This document shows, piece by piece, positions 23,801 to 36,400 of a DNA stretch of 64,000 nucleotides; position 1 is the first letter of the stretch; the number at the start of each line of letters is the position of its first letter. The DNA is from Eledone cirrhosa. Lineage: Eukaryota; Mollusca; Cephalopoda; Octopoda; Eledonidae. A program made the position numbers and the translations under genes. The notes under the pieces were generated by a model that searched no databases, was not told where the DNA came from, and saw nothing but the letters and a program-made list of their open reading frames with translations. The DNA is taken from NCBI GenBank assembly GCA_964016885.1, contig OZ024744.1:118488697-118552696 (forward strand). The letters run 5' to 3'.

Positions 23801-26800
23801 AGTTTGTTCCATGGAGGTTTTAAAGGATGCAGTGTCTCGACAGCTAATAAATGATGCTGGTAGTTTCTTCCATGGAGGTTTTAAAGGATGCAGTGTCTTG
23901 AGCGCTAACAACTGATGCAGGTAGTTTGTTCCATGGAGGTTTTAAAGGATGCAGTGTCTTGACAGCTAACAACTGATGCAGGTAGTTTGTTCCATGGAGG
24001 TTTTAAAGGATGCAGTGTCTCGACAGCTAACAACTGATGCAGGTAGTTTGTTCCATGGAGGTTTTAAAAAATGCAGTGTCTCGACAGCTAATAAATGATG
24101 CTAGTAGTTTGTTCCATGGAGGTTTTAAAGGATGCAGTGTCTCGACAGCTAACACCAGATGCAGGTAGTTTGTTCCATGGGTGTTTTAAAGGATGCAGTG
24201 TCTCGACAGCTAACAACTGATGCAGGTAGTTTCTTCCATATAGGTTTTAAAGGATGCAGTGTCTCGACAGCTAATAATTGATGCAGGGAATTTGTTCCAT
24301 GGAGCTTTTAAAGGATGCAGTCTCTTGACAGCTAACAACTGATGCAGGGAGTTTGTTCCATGGAGCTTTTAAATGATGCAGTGTCTCGACAGCTAATAAC
24401 TGATGCAGGTAGTTTGTTCCATGGAGGTTTTAAAGGATGCAGTGTCTTGACAGCTAATATCTGATGCAGGTAGTTTGTTCCATGGAAGTTTTAAAGGATG
24501 CAGTGTCTCGACAGCTAATAACTGATGCAGGTAGCCTGTTCCATGGAGGTTTTAAAGGATGCAGTGTCTCGACAGCTAATAACCTATGCAGGTAGTTTCT
24601 TCCATGGAGGTTTTAAAGGATGTAGTGTCTCGACAGCTAACAACTGATGCATGTTGTCTGTTCCATTGAGGTTTTAAAGGTTGCAGTGTCTCGACAACTA
24701 ACAACTGATGCAGGTAGTTAGTTCCATGGAGGTTTTAAAGATGCAGTATCTCGACAGCTAATAACTGATGCAGGTAGTTTGTTCCATGGAAGTTTTAAAG
24801 GATGCAGCGTCTCGACAGCTAATAACTGATGCAGGTAGTTTGTTCCATGGAGGTTTTAAAGGATGCAGTGTCTCGACAGCTAACAACTGATGCAGGTAGT
24901 TTGTTCCATGGAGGTTTTAAAAAATGCAGTGTCTCGACAGCTAATAAATGATGCTAGTAGTTTGTTCCATGGAGGTTTTAAAGGATGCAGTGTCTCGACA
25001 GCTAACACCAGATGCAGGTAGTTTGTTCGATGGGTGTTTTAAAGGATGCAGTGTCTCGACAGCTGACAACTGATGCAGGTAGTTTCTTCCATGGAGGTTT
25101 TAAAGGATGCAGTGTCTCGACAGCTAATAATTGATGCAGGGAATTTGTTCCATGGAGCTTTTAAAGGATGCAGTCTCTTGACAGCTAATAACTGATGCAG
25201 GTAGTTTGTTCCATGGAAGTTTTAAAGGATTCAGTGTCTCGACAGCTAATAACTAATGCAAGTAGTCTGTTCCATGGAGATTTTAAAGGATGCAGTGTCT
25301 CAACAGCTACTAACTTATGCAGGTAGTTTCTTCCATGGAGGTTTTAAAGGATGCAGTGTCTCGACAGCTAATAAATGATGCTGGTAGTTTCTTCCATGGA
25401 GGTTTTAAAGGATGCAGTATCTCGACAGCTAACAACTGATGCAGGTAGTCTGTTCTATGGAGGTTTTAAAGGATGCAGTGTCTCGACAGCTAACAACTTA
25501 TGCAGGTAGTTTGTTCCATGGAGGTTTTAAAGGATGCAGTGTCTCAACAGCTAATAAATGATGCTGGTAGTATGTCCATGGAGGTTTTAAAGGATGCAGT
25601 GTCTCGACAGCTAATAACTGATGCAGGTAGTCTGTTCTATGGAGGTTTTAAAGGATGCAGTATCTCGACAGCTAACAACTGATGCAGGTAGTCTGTTCTA
25701 TGGAGGTTTTAAAGGATGCAGTGTCTCGACAGCTAACAACTTATGCAGGTAGTTTGTTCCATGGAGGTTTTAAAGGATGCAGTGTCTCGACAGCTAATAA
25801 ATGATGCTGGTAGTTTCTTCCATGGAGGTTTTAAAGGATGCAGTGTCTTGAGCGCTAACATCTGATGCAGGTAGTTTGTTCCATGGAGGTTTTAAAGGAT
25901 GCAGTGTCTCGACAGCTAACAACTGATGCAGGTAGTTTGTTCCATGGAGGTTTCAAAGGATGCAGTGTCTCGACAGCTAACAACTGATGCAGGTAGTTTG
26001 TTCCATGGAGGTTTTAAAAAATGCAGTGTCTCGACAGCTAATAAATGATGCTAGTAGTTTGTTCCATGGAGGTTTTAAAGGATGCAGTGTCTCGACAGCT
26101 AACACCAGATGCAGGTAGTTTGTTCCATCGGTGTTTTAAAGGATGCAGTGTCTCGACAGCTAACAACTGATGCAGGTAGTTTCTTCCATATAGGTTTTAA
26201 AGGATGCAGTGTCTCGACAGCTAATAATTGATGCAGGGAATTTGTTCCATGGAGCTTTTAAAGGATGCAGTCTCTTGACAGCTAACAACTGATGCAGGGA
26301 GTTTGTTCCATGGAGCTTTTAAATGATGCAGTGTCTCGACAGCTAATAACTGATGCAGGTAGTTTGTTCCATGGAGGTTTTAAAGGATGCAGTGTCTTGA
26401 CAGCTAATAACTGATGCAGGTATTTTGTTCCATTGAGGTTTTAAAGGATGCAGTCTCTCAATAACTAATAACTGATGCTGCTAGTTTGTTCCATCGAGGT
26501 TTTAAAGGATGCAGTGTCTCAACAGCTAACAACTGATGCAGGTAGTTTGTTCCATGGAGGTTTTATAGTATGCAGTGTCTCGACAGCTAACAACTGATGC
26601 AGGTAGTTTGGTCCATGGAGGTTTTAAAGGATGCAGTGTCTCGACAGCTAATAACTGATGCAGGTATTTTGTTCCATGGAGGTTTTAAAGGATGCAGTGT
26701 CTCGACAGCTTATAACTGATGCAGCGAGTTTGTTCCATGGAGGTTTTAAAGGATGCAGTGTATCAATAACTAATAACTGATGCAGGTAGTTTGTTCCATG

Positions 26801-27229
26801 GAGGTTTTAAAGATGCAGTGTCTTGACAGCTAATATCTGATGCAGGTAGTTTGTTCCATGGAAGTTTTAAAGGATGCAGTGTCTCGACAGCTAATAACTG
26901 ATGCAGGTAGCCTGTTCCATGGAGGTTTTAAAGGATGCAGTGTCTCGACAGTTAATAACCTATGCAGGTAGTTTCTTCCATGGAGGTTTTAAAGGATGTA
27001 GTGTCTCGACAGCTAACAACTGATGCATGTTGTCTGTTCCATTGAGGTTTTAAAGGTTGCAGTGTCTCGACAACTAACAACTGATGCAGGTAGTTAGTTC
27101 CATGGAGGTTTTAAAGATGCAGTATCTCGACAGCTAATAACTGATGCAGGTAGTTTGTTCCATGGAAGTTTTAAAGGATGCAGTGTCTCGACAGCTAATA
27201 ACTGATGCAGGTAGTTTGTTCCATGGAGG
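20900..27229 (+). repeat. Higher-order zone with ~2-2.5-kb repeats
   Basis: A three-unit module marked by TAGTATGTCCATGG begins near 21054, 23551 and 25500, with spacings of 2497 and 1949 bp. About 23150-24430 matches 25100-26380 at offset 1949 (for example AAGTAGTCTG at 23311 and 25260). Beyond that the second copy carries about seven additional units, so the offset changes. Another marker, TTCCATATAGG, also recurs here (near 21559, 24236 and 26187). Satellite only; no other feature. Confidence 0.8.
21845..22330 (+). repeat. 304-bp (five-unit) tandem duplication
   Basis: A module with CCATTGAGG, AAAGGTTGCAG, CGACAACTAAC and AAAGATGCAG variants starts at 21845 and again at 22149, 304 bp apart (5 x 61 minus one base). 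The right ends diverge (CCAAGGAAG against CCATGGAGC). Confidence 0.85.
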
Positions 27230-30200
27230 TTTTAAAGGATGCAGTGTCTCGACGGCTAACAACTGATGCAGGTAGTTTGTTTCATGGAGGTTTTAAAAAA
27301 TGCAGTGTCTCGACAGCTAATAAATGATGCTAGTAGTTTGTTCCATGGAGGTTTTAAAGGATGCAGTGTCTCGACAGCTGACACCAGATGCAGGTAGTTT
27401 GTGCCATGGGTGTTTTAAAGGATGCAGTGTCTCGACAGCTAACAACTGATGCAGGTAGTTTCTTCCATATAGGTTTTAAAGGATGCAGTGTCTCGACAGC
27501 TAATAATTGATGCAGGGAATTTGTTCCATGGAGCTTTTAAAGGATGCAGTCTCTTGACAGCTAACAACTGATGCAGGGAGTTTGTTCCATGGAGCTTTTA
27601 AAGGATGCAGTGTCTCGACAGCTAATAACTGATGCAGGTAGTTTGTTCCATGGAGGTTTTAAAGGATGCAGTGTCTTGACAGCTAATAACTGATGCAGGT
27701 ATTTTGTTCCATTGAGGTTTTAAAGGATGCAGTCTCTCAATAACTAATAACTGATGCTGCTAGTTTGTTCCATCGAGGTTTTAAAGGATGCAGTCTCTTG
27801 ACAGCTAACAACTGATGCAGGTAGTTTCTTCCATGGAGGTTTTAAAGGATGTAGTGTCTCGACAGCTAACAACTGATGCATGTTGTCTGTTCCATTGAGG
27901 TTTTAAAGGTTGCAGTGTCTCGACAACTAACAACTGATGCAGTTAGTTTGTTCCATGGAAGTTTTAAAGGATGCAGTGTCTCGACAGCTAATAACTGATG
28001 CAGGTAGTCTGTTCCATGGAGGTTTTAAAGGATGCAGTGTCTCAATAACTAATAACTGATGCTGGTAGTTTGTTCCATCGAGGTTTTAAAGGATGCAGTG
28101 TCTTGACAGCTAATAACTGATGCATGTTGTCTGTTCCATGGAGGTTTTAAAGGATGCAGTGTCTCGACGGCTAACAACTGATGCAGGTAGTTTGTTCCAT
28201 GGAGGTTTTAAAGGATGCATTTTCTCAACAGCTTATAACTGATGCAGCAAGTCTGTTCCATGGAGGTTTTAAAGGATGCAGTGTCTCGACAGTTAACAAC
28301 AGATGCTGGTAGTCTGTTCCATGGAGATTTTAAAGGATGCAGTGTCTCGACAGCTAATAACTGATGCAGGTAGTTTGTTCCATGGAGGTTTTAAAGGATG
28401 CAGTGTCTCGACAGCGAATAACTGATGCTGGTAGTTTGTTCCATGGAGGTGTTAAAGATGCAGTGTCTCGACAGCTAATAATTGATGCAGGTAGTTTGTT
28501 CCATGGAGGTTTTAAAGGATGCAGTGTCTCGACAATTAACAACTGATGCAGGTAGTCTGTTCCATGGAGCTTTTAAAGGATGCAGTGTCTCGACAGCTAA
28601 TAACTGATGCAGGTAGTTTGTTCCATGGAGGTTTTAAAGGATGCAGTGTCTCGACAGCTAATAATTGATGCAGGTAGTTTGTTCCATGGAGGTTTTAAAG
28701 ATGCAGTGTCTCGACAGCTAATAACTGATGCAGGTAGTTTGTTCCATGGAGGTTTTAAAGGATGCAGTGTCTCGACAGCTAACAACTGATGCAGGTAGTT
28801 TGTTCCATGGAGGTTTTAAAGATGCAGTGTCTCGACAGCTAATAATTGATGCAGGGTATTTGTTCCATGGAGCTTTTAAAGGATGCAGTCTCTTGACAGC
28901 TAACAACTGATGCAGGTAGTTTGTTCCATAGAGGTTTTAAAGGATGCAGTGTCACAACAGCTTATAACTGATGCAGGTAGTTTGTTCCATGGAGGTTTTA
29001 AAGGATGCAGTGTCTCGACAGCTAATAACTGATGCAGGTATTTTGTTCCATTGAGGTTTTAAAGGATGCAGTCTCTCGACAGCTAATAACTGATGCAGCT
29101 AGTTTGTTCCATGGCGGTTTTAAAGGATGCAGTGTCTTGACAGCTAATAAATGATGCTGGTAGTTTGTTCCATGGAGGTTTTAAAGGATGCAATGTCTCG
29201 ACAGCTAATAACTGATGCAAGTAGTTTGTTGCATGGAGCTTTTAAAGGATGCAGTGTCTCGACAGCTAATAATTGATGCATGGAATTTGTTCCATGGAGC
29301 TTTTAAAGGATGCAGTCTCTTGACAGATAACAACTGATGCAGGGAGTTTGTTCCATGGAGCTTTTAAAGGATGCAGTGTCTCGACAGCTAATAACTGATG
29401 CAGGTAGTTTGTTCCATGGAGCTTTTAAAGGATGCAGTGTCTCGACAGCTAATAATTGATGCAGGGAATTTGTTCCATGGAGCTTTTAAAGGATGCAGTC
29501 TCTTGACAGTTAACAACTGATGCAGGGAGTTTGTTCCATGGAGCTTTTAAAGGATGCAGTGTCTCGACAGCTAACAACTGATGCAGGTAGTTTGGTCCAT
29601 GGAGGTTTTAAAGGATGCAGTGTCTTGACAGCTAATAACTGATGCAGGTAGTTTGTTCCATGGAAGTTTTAAAGGATGCAGTGTGTCGACAGCTAATAAC
29701 TGATGCAAGTAGTCTGTTCCATGGAGATTTTAAAGGATGCAGTGTCTCAAGAGCTAATAACTTATGCAGGTAGTCTGTTCCATGGAGGTTTTAAAGGATG
29801 CAGTGTCTCGACAGCTAATAAATGATGCTGGTAGTTTCTTCCATGGTGCTTTTAAAGGATGCAGTGTCTCGACAGCTAATAACTGATGCAGGTAGTTTGT
29901 TCTATGGAGGTTTTAAAGGATGCAGTCTCTTGACAGCTAACAACTGATGCAGCCACTTTGTTCCATGGAGGTTTTAAAAAATGCAGTGTCTCGACAGCTA
30001 ATAAATGATGCTAGTAGTTTGTTCCATGGAGGTTTTAAAGGATGCAGTGTCTCGACAGCTAACAACTGATGCAGGTAGTTTGTTCCATGGCGGTTTTAAA
30101 GATTGCAGCGTCTCGACAGCTAATAACTGATGTAGGTAGTTTGTTCCATGGAGGTTTTAAAGAATGCAGTGTCTCGACAGTTAACAACTGATGCAGGTAG

Positions 30201-33200
30201 TCTGTTCCATGGAGCTTTTAAAGGATGCAGTGTCTCGACAGCTAATAACTGATGCAGGTAGTTTGTACCATGGAGGTTTTAAAGGATGCAGTGTCTCGAC
30301 AGCTAATAACTTATGCAGGTAGTTTGTTCCATGGGGGTTTTAAAGGATGCAGTGTCTCGACAGCTAACAACTGATGCAGGTAGTTTCTTCCATGGAGGTT
30401 TTAAAGATGCAGTGTCTCGACAGCTAATAATTGATGCAGGGTATTTGTTCCATGGAGCTTTTAAAGGATGCAGTCTCTTGACAGCTAACAACTGATGCAG
30501 GTAGTTTGTTCCATGGAGGTTTTAAAGGATGCAGTGTCACAACAGCTTATAACTGATGCAGGTATTTTGTTCCATTGAGGTTTTAAAGGATGCAGTGTCT
30601 TGACAGCTAATAAATGATGTTGGTAGTTTGTTCCATGGAGGTTTTAAAGGATGCAGTGTCTCGACAGCTAATAACTGATGCAGGTAGTTTGTTCCATGGA
30701 GGTTTTAAAGGATGCAGTGTCTCAATAACTAACAACTGATGCAGCGAGTTTGGTGCATGGAAGTTTTAAAGGATGCAGTGTCTCGACAGCTAATAACTGA
30801 TGCAGGTATTTTGTTCCATGGAGGTTTTAAAGGATGCAATTTCTCGACAGCTAATAACTGATGCAGGTAGTTTGTTCCATGGAGCTTTTAAAGGATGCAG
30901 TGTCTCGACAGCTAACAACTGATGCCGCGACTTTGTTCCATGGAGGTTTTAAAAAATGCAGTGTCTCGACAGCTAATAATTGATGCTAGTAGTTTGTTCC
31001 ATGGAGGTTTTAAAGGATGCAGTGTCTCGACAGCTAACAACTGATGCAGGTATTTTGTTCCATGGAGGTTTTAAAGGGTGCAGCGTCTCGACAGCTAATA
31101 ACTGATGTAGGTAGTTTGTTCCATGGAGGTTTTAAAGGATGCAGTGTCTCGACATTTAACAACTGATGGAGGTAGTCTGTTCCATGGAGCTTTTAAAGGA
31201 TGCAGTGTCTCGACAGCTAATAACTGATGCAGGTAGTTTGTTCCATGGAGGTTTTAAAGGATGCAGTGTCTCGACAGCTAATAACTGATGCTGGTAGTTT
31301 GTTCCATGGGGGTTTTAAAGGATGCAGTGTCTCGACAGCTAACAACTGATGCAGGTAGTTTCTTCCATGGAGGTTTTAAAGATGCAGTGTCTCGACAGCT
31401 AATAATTGATGCAGGGTATTTGTTCTATGGAGCTTTTAAAGGATGCAGTCTCTTGACAGCTAACAACTGATGCAGGTAGTTTGTTCCATGGAGGTTTTAA
31501 AGGATGCAGTGTCACAACAGCTTATAACTGATGCAGGTAGTTTGTTCAATGGAGGTTTTAAAGGATGCAGTGTCTCGACAGCTAATAACTGATGCTGGTA
31601 ATTTGTTCCATGGAGGTTTTGAAGGATGCAGTATCTCGACAGCTAATAACTGATGATGGTAGTTTGTTCCATGGAGGTTTTATAGGATGCAGTGTCTCGA
31701 CAGCTAACAACTGATGCAGGTAGTTTGGTCCATGGAGGTTTTAAAGGATGCAGTGTCTCGACAGCTAATAACTGATGCAGGTATTTTGTTCCATTGAGGT
31801 TTTAAAGGATGCAGTCTCTCGACAGCTAATAACTGATGCAGCTAGTTTGTTCCATGGAGGTTTTAAAGGATGCAGTGTCTTGACAGCTAATAAATGATGC
31901 TGGTAGTTTGTTCCATGGAGGTTTTAAAGGATGCAGTGTCTCGACAGCTAATAACTGATGCAGGTAGTTTGTTCCATGGAGCTTTTAAAGGATGCAGTGT
32001 CTCAACAGCTAACAACTGATGCAGGTAGTTTGTTCCATGGAGGTTTTAAAGGATGCAGTGTCTCAATAACTAACAACTGATGCAGCGAGTTTGGTCCATG
32101 GAAGTTTTAAAGGATGCAGTGTCTCGACAGCTAATAACTGATTCAGGTATTTTGTTCCATGGAGGTTTTAAAGAATGCAGTGTCTCGACTGCTAATAACT
32201 GATGCAGGTAGATTGTTGTATGCAGGTTTTAAAGGATGCAGTGTTTCGACAGTTAACAACTGATGCAGGTAGTCTGTTCCATGGAGCTTTTAAAGGATGC
32301 AGTCTCTTGACAGCTAACAACTGATGCAGGGAGTTTGTTCCATGGAGCATTTAAAGGATGCAGTGTCTCGACAGCTAACAACTGATGCAGGTAGTCTGTT
32401 CCATGGAGGTTTTAAAGGATGCAGTGTCTCGACAGCTAATAACTTATGCAGGTAGTTTCTTCCATGGAGGTTTTAAAGGATGCAGTGTCTCGACAGCTAA
32501 TAAATGATGCTGGTAGTTTCCTCCACGGAGCTTTTAAAGGATGCAGTGTCTCGACAGCTAATAACTGATGCAGGTAGTTTGTTCCATGGAGATTTTAAAG
32601 TAGCAGTGTCTCGACAGCTAACAACTGATGCAGGTAGTCTGTTCCATGGAGGTTTTAAAGGATGCAGTGTCTCGACTGCTAATAAATGATGCTGGTAGTT
32701 TCTTCCATGGAGGTTTTAAAGGATGCAGTGTCTCGACAGCTAACAACTGATGCAGGTAGTTTGTTCCATGGAGGTTTTAAAGGATGCAGTGTCTCGACAG
32801 CTAACAACTGACGCAGCGACTTTGTTCCATGGAGGTTTTAAAAAATGCAGTGTCTCGACAGCTAATAAATGATGCTAGTAGTTTGTTCCATGGAGGTTTT
32901 AAAGGATGCAGTGTCTCGACAGCTAACAACTGATGCAGGTAGTTTGTTCCATGGAGGTTTAAAAGGGTGCAGCGTCTCGACAGCTAATAACTGATGTAGG
33001 TAGTTTGTTCCATGGAGGTTTTAAAGGATGCAGTGTCTCGACAGTTAACAACTGATGCAGGTAGTCTGTTCCATGGAGCTTTTAAAGGATGCAGTGTCTC
33101 GACAGCTAATAACTGATGCAGGTAGTTTGTTCCATGGAGGTTTTAAAGGATGCAGTGTCTCGACAGCTAATAACTGATGCTGGTAGTTTGTTCCATGGGG

Positions 33201-33444
33201 GTTTTAAAGGATGCAGTGTCTCGACAGCTAACAATTGATGCAGGTAGTTTCTTCCATGGAGGTTTTAAAGATGCAGTGTCTCGACAGCTAATAATTGATG
33301 CAGGGTATTTGTTCCATGGAGCTTTTAAAGGATGCAGTCTCCTGACAGCTAACAACTGATGCAGGTAGTTTGTTCCATGGAGGTTTTAAAGGATGCAGTG
33401 TCACAACAGCTTATAACTGATGCAGGTAGTTTGTTCTATGGAGG
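27230..33444 (+). repeat. 6.2-kb higher-order repeat, copy 1
   Basis: About 102 satellite units that are repeated directly to the right. Example anchors at offset 6215 are GCTGACACC at 27377 and 33592, and the three-unit modules at 28364/34579 and 28607/34822. Limits are approximate to about one unit. Confidence 0.85.
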
Positions 33445-36400
33445 TTTTAAAGGATGCAGTGTCTCGACAGCTAACAACTGATGCAGGTAGTTTGTTCCAT
33501 GGAGGTTTTAAAAAATGCAGTGTCTCGACAGCTAATAAATTATGCTAGTAGTTTGTTCCATGGAGGTTTTAGAGGATGCAGTGTCTCGACAGCTGACACC
33601 AGATGCAGGTAGTTTGTTCCATGGGTGTTTTAAAGGATGCAGTGTCTCGACAGCTAACAACTGATGCAGGTAGTTTCTTCCATATAGGTTTTAAAGGATG
33701 CAGTGTCTCGACAGCTAATAATTGATGCAGGGAATTTGTTCCATGGAGCTTTTAAAGGATGCAGTCTCTTGACAGCTAACAACTGATGCAGGGAGTTTGT
33801 TCCATGGAGCTTTTAAAGGAGGCAGTGTCTCGACAGCTAATGACTGATGCAGGTAGTTTGTTCCATGGAGGTTTTAAAGGATGCAGTGTCTTGACAGCTA
33901 ATAACTGATGCAGGTATTTTGTTCCATTGAGGTTTTAAAGGATGCAGTCTCTCAATAACTAATAACTGATGCTGCTAGTTTGTTCCATCGAGGTTTTAAA
34001 GGATGCAGTCTCTTGACAGCTAACAACTGATGCAGGTAGTTTCTTCCATGGAGGTTTTAAAGGATGTAGTGTCTCGACAGCTAACAACTGATGCATGTTG
34101 TCTGTTCCATTGAGGTTTTAAAGGTTGCAGTGTCTCGACAGCTAATAACTGATGCAGTTAGTTTGTTCCATGGAAGTTTTAAAGGATGCAGTGTCTCGAC
34201 AGCTAATAACTGATGCAGGTAGTCTGTTCCATGGAGGTTTTAAAGGATGCAGTGTCTCAATAACTAATAACTGATGCTGGTATTTTGTTCCATCGAGGTT
34301 TTAAAGGATGCAGTGTCTTGACAGCTAATAACTGATGCATGTTGTCTGTTCCATGGAGGTTTTAAAGGATGCAGTGTCTCGACGGCTAACAACTGATGCA
34401 GGTAGTTTGTTCCATGGAGGTTTTAAAGGATGCATTTTCTCAACAGCTTATAACTGATGCAGCAAGTCTGTTCCATGGAGGTTTTAAAGGATGCAGTGTC
34501 TCGACAGTTAACAACTGATGCTGGTAGTCTGTTCCATGGAGATTTTAAAGGATGCAGTGTCTCGACAGCTAATAACTGATGCAGGTAGTTTGTTCCATGG
34601 AGGTTTTAAAGGATGCAGTGTCTCGACAGCGAATAACTGATGCTGGTAGTTTGTTCCATGGAGGTTTTAAAGATGCAGTGTCTCGACAGCTAATAATTGA
34701 TGCAGGTAGTTTGTTCCATGGAGGTTTTAAAGGACGCAGTGTCTCGACAATTAACAACTGATGCAGGTAGTCTGTTCCATGGAGCTTTTAAAGGATGCAG
34801 TGTCTCGACAGCTAATAACTGATGCAGGTAGTTTGTTCCATGGAGGTTTTAAAGGATGCAGTGTCTCGACAGCGAATAACTGATGCTGGTAGTTTGTTCC
34901 ATGGAGGTTTTAAAGATGCAGTGTCTCGACAGCTAATAAATGATGCAGGTAGTTTGTTCCATGGAGGTTTTAAAGATGCAGTGTCTCGACAGCTAATAAC
35001 TGATGCAGGTAGTTTGTTCCATGGAGGTTTTAAAGGATGCAGTGTCTCGACAGCTAACAACTGATGCAGGTAGTTTGTTCCATGGAGGTTTTAAAGATGC
35101 AGTGTCTCGACAGCTAATAATTGATGCAGGGTATTTGTTCCATGGAGCTTTTAAAGGATGCAGTCTCTTGACAGCTAACAACTGATGCAGGTAGTTTGTT
35201 CCATAGAGGTTTTAAAGGATGCAGTGTCACAACAGCTTATAACTGATGCAGGTAGTTTGTTCCATGGAGGTTTTAAAGGATGCAGTGTCTCGACAGCTAA
35301 TAACTGATGCAGGTATTTTGTTCCATTGAGGTTTTAAAGGATGCAGTCTCTCGACAGCTAATAACTGATGCAGCTAGTTTGTTCCATGGCGGTTTTAAAG
35401 GATGCAGTGTCTTGACAGCTAATAAATGATGCTGGTAGTTTGTTCCATGGAGGTTTTAAAGGATGCAATGTCTCGACAGCTAATAACTGATGCAAGTAGT
35501 TTGTTGCATGGAGCTTTTAAAGGATGCAGTGTCTCGACAGCTAATAATTGATGCATGGAATTTGTTCCATGGAGCTTTTAAAGGATGCAGTCTCTTGACA
35601 GCTAACAACTGATGCAGGGAGTTTGTTCCATGGAGCTTTTAAAGGATGCAGTGTCTCGACAGCTAATAACTGATGCAGGTAGTTTGTTCCATGGAGCTTT
35701 TAAAGGATGCAGTGTCTCGACAGCTAATAATTGATGCAGGGAATTTGTTCCATGGAGCTTTTAAAGGATGCAGTCTCTTGACAGTTAACAACTGATGCAG
35801 GGAGTTTGTTCCATGGAGCTTTTAAAGGATGCAGTGTCTCGACAGCTAACAACTGATGCAGGTAGTTTGGTCCATGGAGGTTTTAAAGGATGCAGTGTCT
35901 TGACAGCTAATAACTGATGCAGGTAGTTTGTTCCATGGAAGTTTTAAAGGATGCAGTGTGTCGACAGCTAATAACTGATGCAAGTAGTCTGTTCCATGGA
36001 GATTTTAAAGGATGCAGTGTCTCAAGAGCTAATAACTTATGCAGGTAGTCTGTTCCATGGAGGTTTTAAAGGATGCAGTGTCTCGACAGCTAATAAATGA
36101 TGCTGGTAGTTTCTTCCATGGTGCTTTTAAAGGATGCAGTGTCTCGACAGCTAATAACTGATGCAGGTAGTTTGTTCTATGGAGGTTTTAAAGGATGCAG
36201 TCTCTTGACAGCTAACAACTGATGCAGCCACTTTGTTCCATGGAGGTTTTAAAAAATGCAGTGTCTCGACAGCTAATAAATGATGCTAGTAGTTTGTTCC
36301 ATGGAGGTTTTAAAGGATGCAGTGTCTCGACAGCTAACAACTGATGCAGGTAGTTTGTTCCATGGCGGTTTTAAAGATTGCAGCGTCTCGACAGCTAATA